A DNA stretch of 64,000 nucleotides from Onthophagus taurus. Taxonomy: Eukaryota > Arthropoda > Insecta > Coleoptera > Scarabaeidae. Numbering within the stretch: the stretch's first letter is position 1; every line of letters starts with the position of its first letter. Positions 45,107-56,279 of the stretch are shown here, piece after piece. The DNA lies in assembly GCF_036711975.1 (NCBI RefSeq), contig NC_091966.1, forward strand, positions 42,725,501 through 42,789,500, read 5' to 3'. The position numbers and the translations under genes were made by a program. The notes under the pieces are model-generated. The model was not told where the DNA came from and ran no database searches. It was given only the letters and a program-made list of their open reading frames with translations.

Positions 45107-45541
45107 TTTAACAAAGTTTTGTGTTAAATAAAAACGAGTTATGTGTAACGGAATATGATTACAAAGGCCGAATGAACGATCACTAGCGTACGGTTTTTAG
45201 TAGATTTCTGCCAGTCTGGTGATACGTGGAACTTTTGGGGTACACATGGCATCCCCACCTCGATTACGTCAAAATGAAAGCTACCAAAAGTACGATTTAC
45301 ACTATATAATTTATCGGAAAATCATTTATTAAACAATAAATTAAATTAAAAAATAATAATTTAATCTTTTAGCACATTTTTTTGTGATTTATAATTAAAA
45401 TTATTTATGTATCAATTTAATTTTTTTAATTATAAAATTTTAATTGGTGTAAATTTTACTTAACCTAAAAACTAAAAAAATTAACCTAAAATTTGATTTC
45501 TAAAGTCACCTGTTTATTATATATTGAAATATTATTAAAAC
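45107..45541. promoter_or_regulatory. Divergent promoter between TRAP-alpha and AARSD1
   Basis: 435 bp between two start codons pointing away from each other. It contains TACGTGG (45223-45229) and TTACGTCA (45264-45271), two ACGT-core elements resembling XBP1/ATF-type sites, which would fit an ER gene (inference). The half next to AARSD1 is almost pure A/T. Confidence 0.55.
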
Positions 45542-48500
45542 ATGGTTTTTAAATGCCAAGAAGATAGTTTTTTGAAAGAGGTACGATTTTATCACCTTTA
45601 TATATATAAACTTTTAAATAACTTAATCAAATTTAAAAGTTTACCACAACTGTAATTGATTGTACGAAAGCGAAATTTTCAACGGTAATAAATGGCAAAA
45701 AGGAAAAAATTGATGGATTTGAAATAGTGTGTGAAGATACGATTTTATTTCCTGAAGGAGGTGGACAAGTACGATTTAAAACTTATTAATCGTTAATAAA
45801 ATAATCTTTTACATCATTTTTAGCCATCCGATCAAGGATTTTTAAACAACGTTCAAGTGTATCAAGTAAATAGACGTGGTGATAAAGCCGTACATTATAC
45901 AAAAAACGAATTATCAATAGGTGAATCAGTTAAACAAATCGTCGATTGGAAACGACGTTTAGATCATATGCAACAACATTCTGGGCAGCATTTACTCACA
46001 GCAATTATTGATAGGGAATTTAAATTTTCCACAGTATCTTGGTGGTTAGGGGAAGAAATTTCTCATATTGAACTGGGTAAAGTACCATTTTGTTTGAATT
46101 CTTGTTATAATAAATTGTTTGGAAAAATTCAAGAATCATGTGGCTTAAAAATCGACGATTTTTTTTTTAATCTATGTGAAATGACCCAAAAATACTAGAT
46201 ATAAAAGATTTTTTGATATTAAATGCCAACTTTGACCGTTTAAAAGTCAAAAATACTAGATATAAAAGATTTTTTGATATTAAAATGTATAGAAGTGTCA
46301 AATTTGACAGTTTAAAGTAAAAAATTTTAAAGGAATAAGATTTTCTGATTATAAAATTTGAAAATATGTCATACTTGACAGTTTAAATGTCCAAAGTTCT
46401 AAATGTAACAAATTTTTTGGTACTAAATTCCAACTTTGACAGTTTAAATGTCAAAAATACTACATATAAAAGATTTTTTGATATTAAAATGTATAGAAGT
46501 GTCAAATTTGACAGTTTAAAGTAAAAAATTTTAAAGGAATAAGATTTTCTGATTATAAAATTTGAAAATATGTCATACTTGACAGTTTAAATGTCCAAAG
46601 TTCTAAATGTAACAAATTTTTTGGTACTAAATTCCAACTTTGACAGTTTAAATGTCAAAAATACTACATATAAAAGATTTTTTGATATTAAAATGTATAG
46701 AAGTGTCAAATTTGACAGTTTAAAGTAAAAAATTTTAAAGGAATAAGATTTTCTGATTATAAAATTTGAAAATATGTCATACTTGACAGTTTAAATGTCC
46801 AAAGTTCTAAATGTAACAAATTTTTTGGTACTAAATTCCAACTTTGACAGTTTAAATGTCAAAAATACTACATATAAAAGATTTTTTGATATTAAAATGT
46901 ATAGAAGTGTCAAATTTGACAGTTTAAAGTAAAAAATGTTAAAGGAATAAGATTTTCTGATTATGAAATTTGAAAATATGTCATATCTGACAGTTTAAAA
47001 CACAAAAGTTGTGGAAATAATAAGCATTTTTGATATTAAAATGTCAAATTTGATAGTTTAAATGTCAAAAATATTAGAAATAAAAGATTTCCTGATATCA
47101 AAATATGTAGAAATGTCAAATTTGACAGTTTTAATATCGAAAATACTAGATATAAAAGATTTCTTGACATTAAAATGTATACAAATGTCAAATTTGACAG
47201 TTTAATGTCAAAAATGTTAAAAAAAAAAAATTTTCTGATTATAATATTCGAAATTATGTCATACTTGACAGTTTAAATGTCCAAAGTTCTGGATATAACA
47301 AATTTTTTGATATTAAAATGCCAACTTTGACAGTTTAAATGTCAAAAATACTAGATATAAAAGATTTTTTGATATTAAAATGTATAGAAGTGTCAAATTT
47401 GACAGTTTAATGTAAAAAATGTTAAAGGAATAAGATTTTGTGATTATAAAATTTGAAAATATGTCATATCTGACAGTTTAAAACACAAAAGTTGTGGAAA
47501 TAATAAACTTTTTTGATATTAAAATGTCAAATTTGATAGTTTAAATGTCAAAAATGTTAGAAATAAAAGATTTCCTGATATCAAAATATGTAGAAATGTC
47601 AAATTTGACAGTTTCAATATCGAAAATACTAGATATAAAAGATTTCTTGACATTAAAATGTATACAAGTGTCAAATTTGAGAGTTTAATGTCAAAAATGT
47701 TAAAGGAAAAAGATTTTCTGATTATAATATTCGAAATTATGTCATACTTGACAGTTTAAATGTCCAACGTTCTGGATATAACAAATTTTTTGATATTGAA
47801 ATGCCAACTTTGACAGTTTAAATGTCAAAAATACTAGATATAAAAGATTTTTTGATATTAAAATGTATAGAAGTGTCAAATTTGACAGTTTAATGTAAAA
47901 AATGTTAAAGGAATAAGATTTTGTGATTATAAAATTTGAAAATATGTCATATCTGACAGTTTAAAACACAAAAGTTGTGGAAATAATAAACTTTTTTGAT
48001 ATTAAAATGTCAAATTTGATAGTTTAAATGTCAAAAATGTTAGAAATAAAAGATTTCCTGATATCAAAATATGTAGAAATGTCAAATTTGACAGTTTCAA
48101 TATCGAAAATACTAGATATAAAAGATTTCTTGACATTAAAATGTATACAAGTGTCAAATTTGACAGTTTAATGTCAAAAATGTTAAAGAAAAAAGATTTT
48201 CTGATTATAAAATTTGAAATTATGTCATACTTGACAGTTTAAATGTCCAACGTTCTGGATATAACAAATTTTTTGATATTGAAATGCCAACTTTGACAGT
48301 TTAAATGTCAAAAATACTAGCTATAAAAGATTTCTTGATATTAAAATGTATAGAAGTGTCAAATTTGACAGTTTAAAGTGAAAAATGTTAAAGAAATAAG
48401 ATTTTCTGATTATAAAATTTGAAAATATGTCATATCTGACAGTTTAAATGTCCAAAGTTCTGGATATAACAAATTTTTTTGGTATTAAAATGCCAACTTT

Positions 48501-51500
48501 GACAGTTTAAATGTCAAAAATGCTAGTAATAAAAGATTTCTTTATATCAAAATATGTAGAAATGTCAAATTTGACAGTTTCAATATCGAAAATACTAGAT
48601 ATAAAAGATTTCTTGATATTAAAATGTATAGAAGTGTCAAATTTGACAGTTTAAAGTAAAAAATGTTAAAGAAATAAGATTTTCTGATTATAAAATTTGA
48701 AAATATGTCATATCTGACAGTTTAAATGTCCAAAGTTCTGGATATAACAAATTTTTTTTTGTATTAAAATGCCAACTTTGACAGTTTAAATGTCAAAAAT
48801 ACTAGATATAAAAGATTTTTTTGATATTAAAATGTATAGAAATGTCAAATTTGACAGTTTAAAGTAAAAAATGTTAAAGGAATAAGATTTTCTGATTATA
48901 AAATTTGAAAATATGTCATATCTGACAGGTTAAAACACAAAAGTTGTAGAAATAATATATTTTTTGATATTAAAATGTCAAATTTGATAGTTTAAATGTC
49001 AAAAATGCTAGAAATAAAAGATTTCCTGATACCAAAATATATAGAAATGTCAAATTTGACAGTTTCAATATCGAAAATACTAGATATAAAAGATTTCTTG
49101 ACATTAAAATGTCTACAAGTGTCAAATTTGACAGTTTAATGTCAAAAATGTTAAAGGAAAAAGATTTTCTGATTATAAAATTTGAAATTATGTCATACTT
49201 GACAGTATAAATGTCCAAAGTTCTGAATGTAACAAATTTTTTGATATTAAAATGCCAACTTTGACAGTTTAAATGTCAAAAATACTAGATATAAAAGATT
49301 TTTTGATATTAAAATGTATAGAAGTGTCAAATTTGACAGTTTAAAGTAAAAAATGTTAAAGGAATAAGATTTTCTGATTATAAAATTTGAAAATATGTCA
49401 TATCTGACAGTTTAAAGCACAGAAGTTGTGGAAATAATAAATTTTTTTTGTATTAAAATGTCAAATATGATAGTTTAAATGTCAAAAATGCTAGAAATAA
49501 AAGATTTCTTGATATCAAAATATGTAGATATGTCAAATTTGACAGTTTCAATATCGAAAATACTAGATACAAAAGATTTCTTGACATTAAAATGTCTACA
49601 AGTGTCAAATTTGAGAGTTTAATGTCAAAAATGTTAAAGGAAAAAGATTTTCTGATTATAATATTCGAAATTATGTCATACTTGACAGTTTAAATGTCCA
49701 ACGTTCTGGATATAACAAATTTTTTGATATTGAAATGCCAACTTTGACAGTTTAAATGTCAAAAATACTAGATATAAAAGATTTCTTGATATTAAAATGT
49801 ATAGAAGTGTCAAATTTGACAGTTTAAAGTGAAAAATGTTAAAGAAATAAGATTTTCTGATTATAAAATTTGAAAATATGTCATATCTGACAGTTTAAAT
49901 GTCCAAAGTTCTGGATATAACAAATTTTTTTGGTATTAAAATGCCAACTTTGACAGTTTAAATGTCAAAAATGCTAGATATAAAAGATTTCTTTATATCA
50001 AAATATGTAGAAATGTCAAATTTGACAGTTTCAAAATCGAAAATACTAGATATAAAAGATTTCTTGATATTAAAATGTATAGAAGTGTCAAATTTGACAG
50101 TTTAAAGTAAAAAATGTTAAAGAAATAAGATTTTCTGATTATAAAATTTGAAAATATGTCATATCTGACAGTTTAAATGTCCAATGTTCTAGATATAACA
50201 ATTTTTTTTGGTATTAAAATGCCAACTTTGACAGTTTAAATGTCAAAAATACTAGCTATAACAGATTTCTTGATATTAAAATGTGTAGAAGTGTCAAATT
50301 TGACAATTTAAAGTAAAAAATGTTAAAGAAATAAGATTTTCTGATTATAAAATTTGAAAATATGTCATATCTGACAGTTTAAAACACAAAAGTTGTAGAA
50401 ATAAAAAAATTTTTTGATATTAAAATGTCAAATTTGATAGTTTAAATGTCAAAAATGCTAGAAATAAAAGATTTCTTTATATCAAAATATGTAGAAATGT
50501 CAAATTTGACAGTTTCAATATCGAAAATACTAGATACAAAAGATTTTTTGATGTTGAAATGTCTACAAGTGTCAAATTTGACAGTTTCATGCCAAAAATG
50601 TTAAAGGAAAAAGATTTTCTGATTATAAAATTTGAAATTATGTCAGACTTGACAGTTTAAATGTCAAAAGTTCTGGATATAACAAATTTTTTGATATTAA
50701 AATGCTAACTTTGACAGTTTAAATGTCAAAAATACTAGATAATATAAAGATCTTTTGATATTAAAATGTATAGAAGTGTTAAATTTGACAGTTTAAAGTA
50801 AAAAATGTTAAAGGAATAAGATTTTCTGATTATAAAATTTGATAATATGTCATATCTGACAGTTTAAAACAGAAAAGATGTGAAAATAATAAATTTTTTT
50901 TGATATTAAAATGTCAAATTTGATAGAATAAATGTCAAAAATACAAGAATTTTTTAATATTAAAATGTTCTGAAATGTCAAATTTGACCGTTTAAATGTC
51001 AAAAGTTCTAGAAATAATAAATTTCTTGATATTAAAATGCCAAATTTGACAGTTTAAATGTCAAAAATATTGATATAAAAGATTTTTTGATATTAAAATG
51101 TCTAGAAGTGTCAAATTTTACAGTTTAAATGTCAAAAATTTTAAAGGAAAGAGATTTTATGATTTTAAAATTTGAAAATACAGTAAAATTCCTCTAACTT
51201 GAATCACTAAGGGAGCGGAAGAAATCTTCGAGTTAGAGAAAACACATTTAAACACATTTGAAGCCTAGTCAAACGCTTCAGCTTACGAAAATTATGCGAC
51301 TTAGAGGATAATTCGAGATATAGAAGTTCGAGTTAGGGGAATTTCACTGTATGTCATACTTGAAAAGATTTTCTGATTATAAAATTTGAAAATGTGTCAT
51401 ATTTGACAGTTTAAATGTCCAAAGATTTGGAAATAATAAATTTCTTGATGTTGAAATGTCAAATTTGACAGATTAAATGTCAAAAATACAAGAAATAAAA

Positions 51501-53562
51501 GATTTTTTGATATTAAAATGTTCAGAAATGTCAAATTTGACAGTTTAAATGTCAAAAATATTGATATAAAAGATTTTTTGATATTAAAATGTCTAGAAGT
51601 GTCAAATTTGACAGTTTAAATTAAAAAATGTTAAAGAAATAAGATTTTCTGATTATGAAATTTGAAAATATGTCATATTTGACAGTTTAAATGTCAAAAG
51701 ATTTGGAAATAATAAATTTCTTGATGTTAAAATGTCAAATTTGACAGATTAAATGTCAAAAATACAAAAAATAAAAGATTTTTTGATATTAAAATGTTCA
51801 GAAATGTCAAATTTAACAGTTTAAATGTCAAAAATACTAGATATAAAAGATTTTTTGATATTAAAATGTATAGAAATGTCAAATTTGACAGTGTAAAGTA
51901 AAAAATGTTAAAGAAATAAGATTTTCTGATTATAAAATTTGAAAATATGTCATATTTGACAGTTTAAATGTCAAAAGATTTGGAAATAATAAATTTGTTG
52001 ATGTTAAAATGTCAAAAATGCTAGAAATTAAAGGTTTTATGATTTTAGCTTTTAAAGCTAAAAGAAAGCTTTTTAAAGCTGTCATTTCTGTTATATTTTA
52101 TTTTTTGATTAGTCAGAACTGTGAAATAATGGCTTTATTATTCAATACTTGTCAAGTTATGCGAGTAATGCGTGTCATTACCCGTCAAAAATCAAATCTA
52201 TAACGAATAGATAATTGAATAGTTGTAGATAAAAGATTTTTTGATATTAAAATATCTAGAAGTGTCAAATTTGACAGTTTAAAGTAAAAAATGTTAAAGC
52301 AATAAGATTTTCTGATTATAAAGTTTGAAAATATGTCATATTTGACAGTTTAAATGTCAAAAGATTTGGAAATAATAAATGTGTTGATGTTAAAATGTCA
52401 AAAATGCTTGAAATAAAAGATTTTATGATTTTAAAATTTGAAAATATGTCACACTTGACAGTTTAAAACACAAAAGTTCTGGAAATAATAAATTTTTTGA
52501 TATTAAAATGTCAAATTTGACAGTTTAAATGTCAAAAATGCTAGGAATAAAAGATTTCTTGTATAGAAACGATTTCTTGATATTAACATGTCTACAAGTG
52601 TCAAATTACGTCTTAAACACTAGAAACAAGATTGTTTTTCTAACACAATTATTTTTAGATACCTCGTCGATTTCAAAAGAACAAATTGAAAAAGCAGAAT
52701 ACTTATGTAATGAATTAATAAGAGATGCTAAACCGGTTAATGTAGAATTGCTTAAACTTAACGAAAACACCGACGTAAATCAAATTAGAGCAAGGGGGTT
52801 ACCAAAAGATCACGTCGGAGATGTTCGCATAATTACAATCGAGAATGTTGAAAGTAATATGTGCTGTGGGACTCATGTTTCGAATTTAGCGCAATTACAG
52901 GTTATTAAATTATTGAATGTTGAAAAAAGTTCGAGGAAAAATAACGTTTTGTTAAACTTTTTGGTTGGAAATCGCGTCCTTGAAAAGTTAGGTTCTTGTT
53001 TGGAACGAGAACAAAAATTGATAACGATTTTAAAGTGTGTAAACATCTTTTTTATGTTATTACAAAATTAGTTATTTAATTTTTATAGTAACGCGCCTAG
53101 TCAGCATTTTGATCTTGTTGAGAAATTGGTGAAAACTACCAAAATATTAAGTAAAAATCAGCAATCATTACTTAAAGATATAGCTGTTTATGAAGTAGAG
53201 AAATTGAAAGGATTGGATCAATTACCCAAATATTTTATGGTTCATCGTAAAGAAGGCGATTTTGATTTTATGAACCAATTCATTAAACTGATTAATTCCA
53301 CCGATATTTTTTTGGTTTTATCGATTGGGGAGGAAAAAGGAAGTGGTAACATCGTTTTGTATGGAAAAGAAGATGTTATTGCTGATTTGGGGCCTAAGTA
53401 CGTTGATTTATTAGTGATAACCTAAAATTAATCGCGTTTTGTAGGATCTGTCAAATTTTAAATGGAAAAGGCGCCGGGAAAGGAAACAAATATCAAGGAA
53501 AAGTTAATAATTTAGGAAATTTGCACTTAGTAGAAGATCTTTTGAAGTCATACTTTAAATAA
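45542..53562 (+). CDS. AARSD1: Alanyl-tRNA editing protein AARSD1 (AlaX-type)
   Basis: Six exons: 45542-45580, 45640-45768, 45824-46076, 52659-53034, 53089-53397, 53445-53562, phases consistent, 407 residues, near the usual ~412. It is a free-standing editing domain that hydrolyses mischarged Ser/Gly-tRNA-Ala in the cytosol. Visible motifs: LFPEGGGQPSDQG, the zinc motif HSGQH (residues 108-112), RGLPKDHVGDVRI, the second zinc motif CCGTH (209-213) in SNMCCGTHVSN, and a C-terminal domain ending GKGAGKGNKYQGK (cf. GKGAGKKGRFQGK in vertebrates). Intron 3 (46077-52658) has grown to 6.6 kb with tandem repeats; the other introns are under 60 nt. Exon 4/5 join (AA|T) was set by phase. An AATAAA lies at 53576. 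Confidence 0.95.
46128..46195 (+). mobile_element. Terminal fragment of the inverted-end element family at the start of the AARSD1 intron array
   Basis: TTCAAGAATCATGTGGCTTA followed by AAATCGACGATTTTTTTTTT and TGTGAAATGACCCAAAAA. It matches the left end in GNBP-C intron 5 (24200-24255) and both ends in TRAP-alpha intron 2. The satellite begins directly after it. No matching right end was found near 52640. Confidence 0.6.
46196..52640 (+). repeat. ~68-bp satellite, locally in 204-bp triplets (AARSD1 intron 3)
   Basis: Monomers contain GTCAAATTTGACAGTTTAAA and TAAAAGATTTTTTGATATTA. GGTACTAAATTCC recurs at 46419, 46623 and 46827, exactly 204 bp apart, marking nearly identical three-monomer units at the left edge; other segments repeat with longer, mixed periods. 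It is rich in the palindrome TGTCAAATTTGACA. The stretch 52040-52215 is unrelated sequence. Open frames inside are by-products. Confidence 0.88.
51181..51349. mobile_element. Tigger/pogo-like MITE, 169 bp
   Basis: Left end CAGTAAAATTCCTCTAACTT; complement of right end CAGTGAAATTCCCCTAACTC. TA on both sides (51179-51180, 51350-51351). Removing it restores the local satellite unit (GAAAATATGTCATACTT), so the empty site is known. The termini resemble pogo/Tigger-type MITEs. Confidence 0.8.
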
Positions 53563-53692
53563 AATATTTATAAATAATAAAGTAGTAATTAAAAGTTTTA
53601 AATGAGCTCCATCTATGTAATTTTTTTATAACCAAACTAAACATAACCTCAATACATAACCTTAAAAGTAATCGTTAAAAGTTTTTTTAATC

Positions 53693-54611
53693 ATGGAATC
53701 GATAGAAAACGAAAATCTTTACAAAATCCTACAAATTTCTATTGATAGTTCAACATCTGATGTAAGTATTAAAAAGATTTGTTTTTAATTTGTTCTTCAG
53801 CGCAATTTTTTATTTATTTAACTAGATTAAAAAAGCCTATAGGAAAAAGGCATTAAAACTCCATCCTGATAAAAACCCTGATAACCCAGATGCAGCAAAA
53901 GAATTTCACAAGCTCTCAAAAATCTTAGAAATCCTAACAGATGAATCAGCAAGAAAGGCTTATGATCGTGTGTTAAAAGCACGACAAGAAGCCCAAATAA
54001 GACATCAAGCTTTAGATAGCAAAAGAAAGAAATTAAAAGAAGATTTAGATGCACGAGAACAATTCAAAAGTAACCAACAAAAACAAAAATCTGCTGAACA
54101 ATTATTAAAAGAAGAAATTGAAAGATTACGAAAAGAAGGATCAAAACAAGTGGAAGAAGAAATAGCCCTCGTTACACAACAAATATTCAATGAAAGAAAC
54201 AACCAAAATACAGATATTGAAAGAGAAGAAAGTGACAAATTTCGAATAAAAATTAAATGGAAAGCTAATAAAAATGATGATAAAAATGGGGGGTATAACG
54301 AGGAAATTTTAAGAAAAATTTTATTAAAATATGGTGATATAAACGTTTTGGTGATGTCTTCTAAAAAGAAAGGGAGTGCTTTAATCGAATATAAAACTAA
54401 ACGAGCTGCCGAAATGGCTATTGATTTAGAAAAAGGTTTAATTGAGAATCCTTTAAATTTAGAATGGGTGAATCCGCCCATTTCAAGTACATCAAAAGGA
54501 ACTACCATTAAAGACTCCGATTTTGAAAGTATCGTTTTAATGAAATTGAGACAAGCCGAAGAACGAAAAAAATTAATTGCGCAAATGATGGCTGAAGATA
54601 AAAATGATTAA
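53693..54611 (+). CDS. DNAJC17: DnaJ homolog subfamily C member 17
   Basis: Two exons, 53693-53761 and 53826-54611 (phase 0), 284 residues. The J domain spans residues ~6-72 with YRKKALKLHPDKNPD, the HPD at ~36-38 being the Hsp70-stimulating motif. A long charged coiled-coil region (~85-165) follows, then an RRM-like domain (~175-245) with RIKIKWKAN, ILLKYGDINVLVMS and GSALIEYKTKRAAEMA, the layout of DNAJC17. The family is nuclear and linked to splicing. It starts 131 bp after the AARSD1 stop, on the same strand. AATAAA at 54639 is the likely polyadenylation signal. Confidence 0.93.
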
Positions 54612-54644
54612 ATTATAAAAATAAATAAATTTTATATTAATAAA

Positions 54645-55191
54645 ACAAACGTAAAAGCTATGTTTTCATTCGAATAGATTCTTGAAATTTGATATCAAAA
54701 AAATTATTTGTCAAATTTGACGTTTCTAAATTTTGACATAATAAAACTCAACCTAAATTTAAAACCTATTTTCTACTAATTTAATTAATAAAGTAATATA
54801 ATTTAAACAATATAAAATAATTTCAATGCATGAAATCAATAAATTAAAGTTTTATTAGAAGTAATAAATAATAAAACTGACACGTGCAAGTGTGCTTTGA
54901 ACACGCGAACACAAATTGAATACGAAAAATGTCCGTTAGATGGCGTTAGTAAATAACAATTTACGCCACATCACAATTTCTAATTTGAGTGAAATAAAAT
55001 TCCAATTGCATTCGATGGTTGGTTTTTGCTTAAAAATTATAAGCAAACGTCGATTGGTACGGTCTTTCGGTTAAATCCGTCTGTGGAAAAATCCGAAAGT
55101 GTAACGCTTTCACCACCGAGTGGGGTCACGTGACCACGACACCACTGAGTTGACGATCGGTCTTTCGCCCACAGCGTATGGCCCATTCACG
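54645..55191 (+). promoter_or_regulatory. SND1 upstream region with palindromic E-box
   Basis: Non-coding. GTCACGTGAC at 55125-55134 is a 10-bp palindrome with the CACGTG E-box core, 58 bp before the SND1 ATG. The upstream part is AT-rich and otherwise unremarkable. Confidence 0.45.
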
Positions 55192-56116
55192 ATGACGACC
55201 CCACAAATACAGCCAAAACGCGGAATTGTGAAACAAGTAAGTGTTTTCGACGTTTCCAAACGGTTATTGTGCGTTTCCGCAAACGAGAGGAAATCATTTT
55301 CGAACGATTTGGGATGTGCGGCGATTTAAAAGCGTGCTCGCACGTTGCTTTTTTTGCTTGGTTGGCATGTGTTCGGCCACATATGGGACGTTATTTTTAA
55401 AATGATTAATGAAAAGTACGAATACGAAAACGGATTTTTATCGTTTCGTTTCGAATTCTATTTTGGTTGCTCGCGTGTAAACGATCGCGGTGAAAGACGA
55501 AATTTCATCACGTTTTTGACACAACATAACCTATAAGTATGAGTTGGCACAATTGTCATTAATGGATTTTGTTTGATTTTTTTAATAGATCCTTTCTGGG
55601 GACTCGGTTATTATTCGAGGTACCCAAGGGGCTCCACCACCGGAAAAACAACTTAATTTTTCTAGTATTATCGCTCCGAAACTTGCCAGACGTGCCACGG
55701 AAAAGTAAGTTAAATTTGAATCTTAAATATTTGATTAATTTGTTTGATTTTTAGTAATGAAGTCACTAAAGATGAACCTTTTGCTTGGGAAGCTAGGGAA
55801 TTCCTTCGAAAAAAACTCGTTGGTGAGGAGATTTGGTTCACTTCTGAGAAACCACCAAATGCAACGAGGGAATATGGAATTGTTTATCTTGGAAAAGGTT
55901 TTAAAAAACTTTCATTTTAATGAATCTTAAAACTAAATTATTTTTTTTTTATTAGATTTCAACACCGCAGAGAATATCACAAAGAGTCTTGTTTCTGAAG
56001 GCCTTGTCAGTGTGAGAAGAGAAGGGGTTAGGATAACACCGGAAATTGAGGAATTATCAGAATTGGAAAATGCTGCAAAATCAGCCGGGAAAGGAAAATG
56101 GGGAGGAAATTTGCAG
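55192..56116 (+). CDS. SND1: Staphylococcal nuclease domain protein 1 (Tudor-SN), 5' exons only
   Basis: Four exons in the window: 55192-55236, 55589-55704, 55755-55897, 55956-56116, phases consistent, giving the first ~155 residues; the last ends phase 0 at a GTATTA donor. The start [15 protein letters not shown] is chosen because an upstream ATG (55178) meets a stop after five codons. Residues ~14-155 form the first SN-like domain ([67 protein letters not shown]). The family has four SN repeats plus a Tudor-SN module and works in RNA silencing, splicing and RNA stability. The remaining exons are beyond position 64000, so this intron is at least 7.9 kb and is filled with mobile elements. Confidence 0.93.
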
Positions 56117-56134
56117 GTATTAATCTTTTAATTT

Positions 56135-56265
56135 TGTTGTAATTTAATTTAAATGGATAGGCTGTTGTTAGAAATAATGCTTGTTTTATTTTAATTTGAA
56201 TTACAACACTTTTAATATATACATATGTATTGATGGTAAGGTCTAATAATTTTTAATTATATAGT
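56135..56265. repeat. Copia LTR-like direct repeat, left copy
   Basis: TGTTGTAATTTAATTTAAAT ... GAAATAATGCTTGTTTTATT ... matching 60049-60160 in the same orientation. Judged from the primer site beside the right copy, the LTR orientation is minus. Confidence 0.55.
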
Positions 56266-56279
56266 CTTTACATCAAAAA

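Noticed and set aside
48970-49218. 82-codon frame on the minus strand with repeated SNLTF motifs
   Set aside because: Arises from the ~68-bp satellite in the AARSD1 intron.
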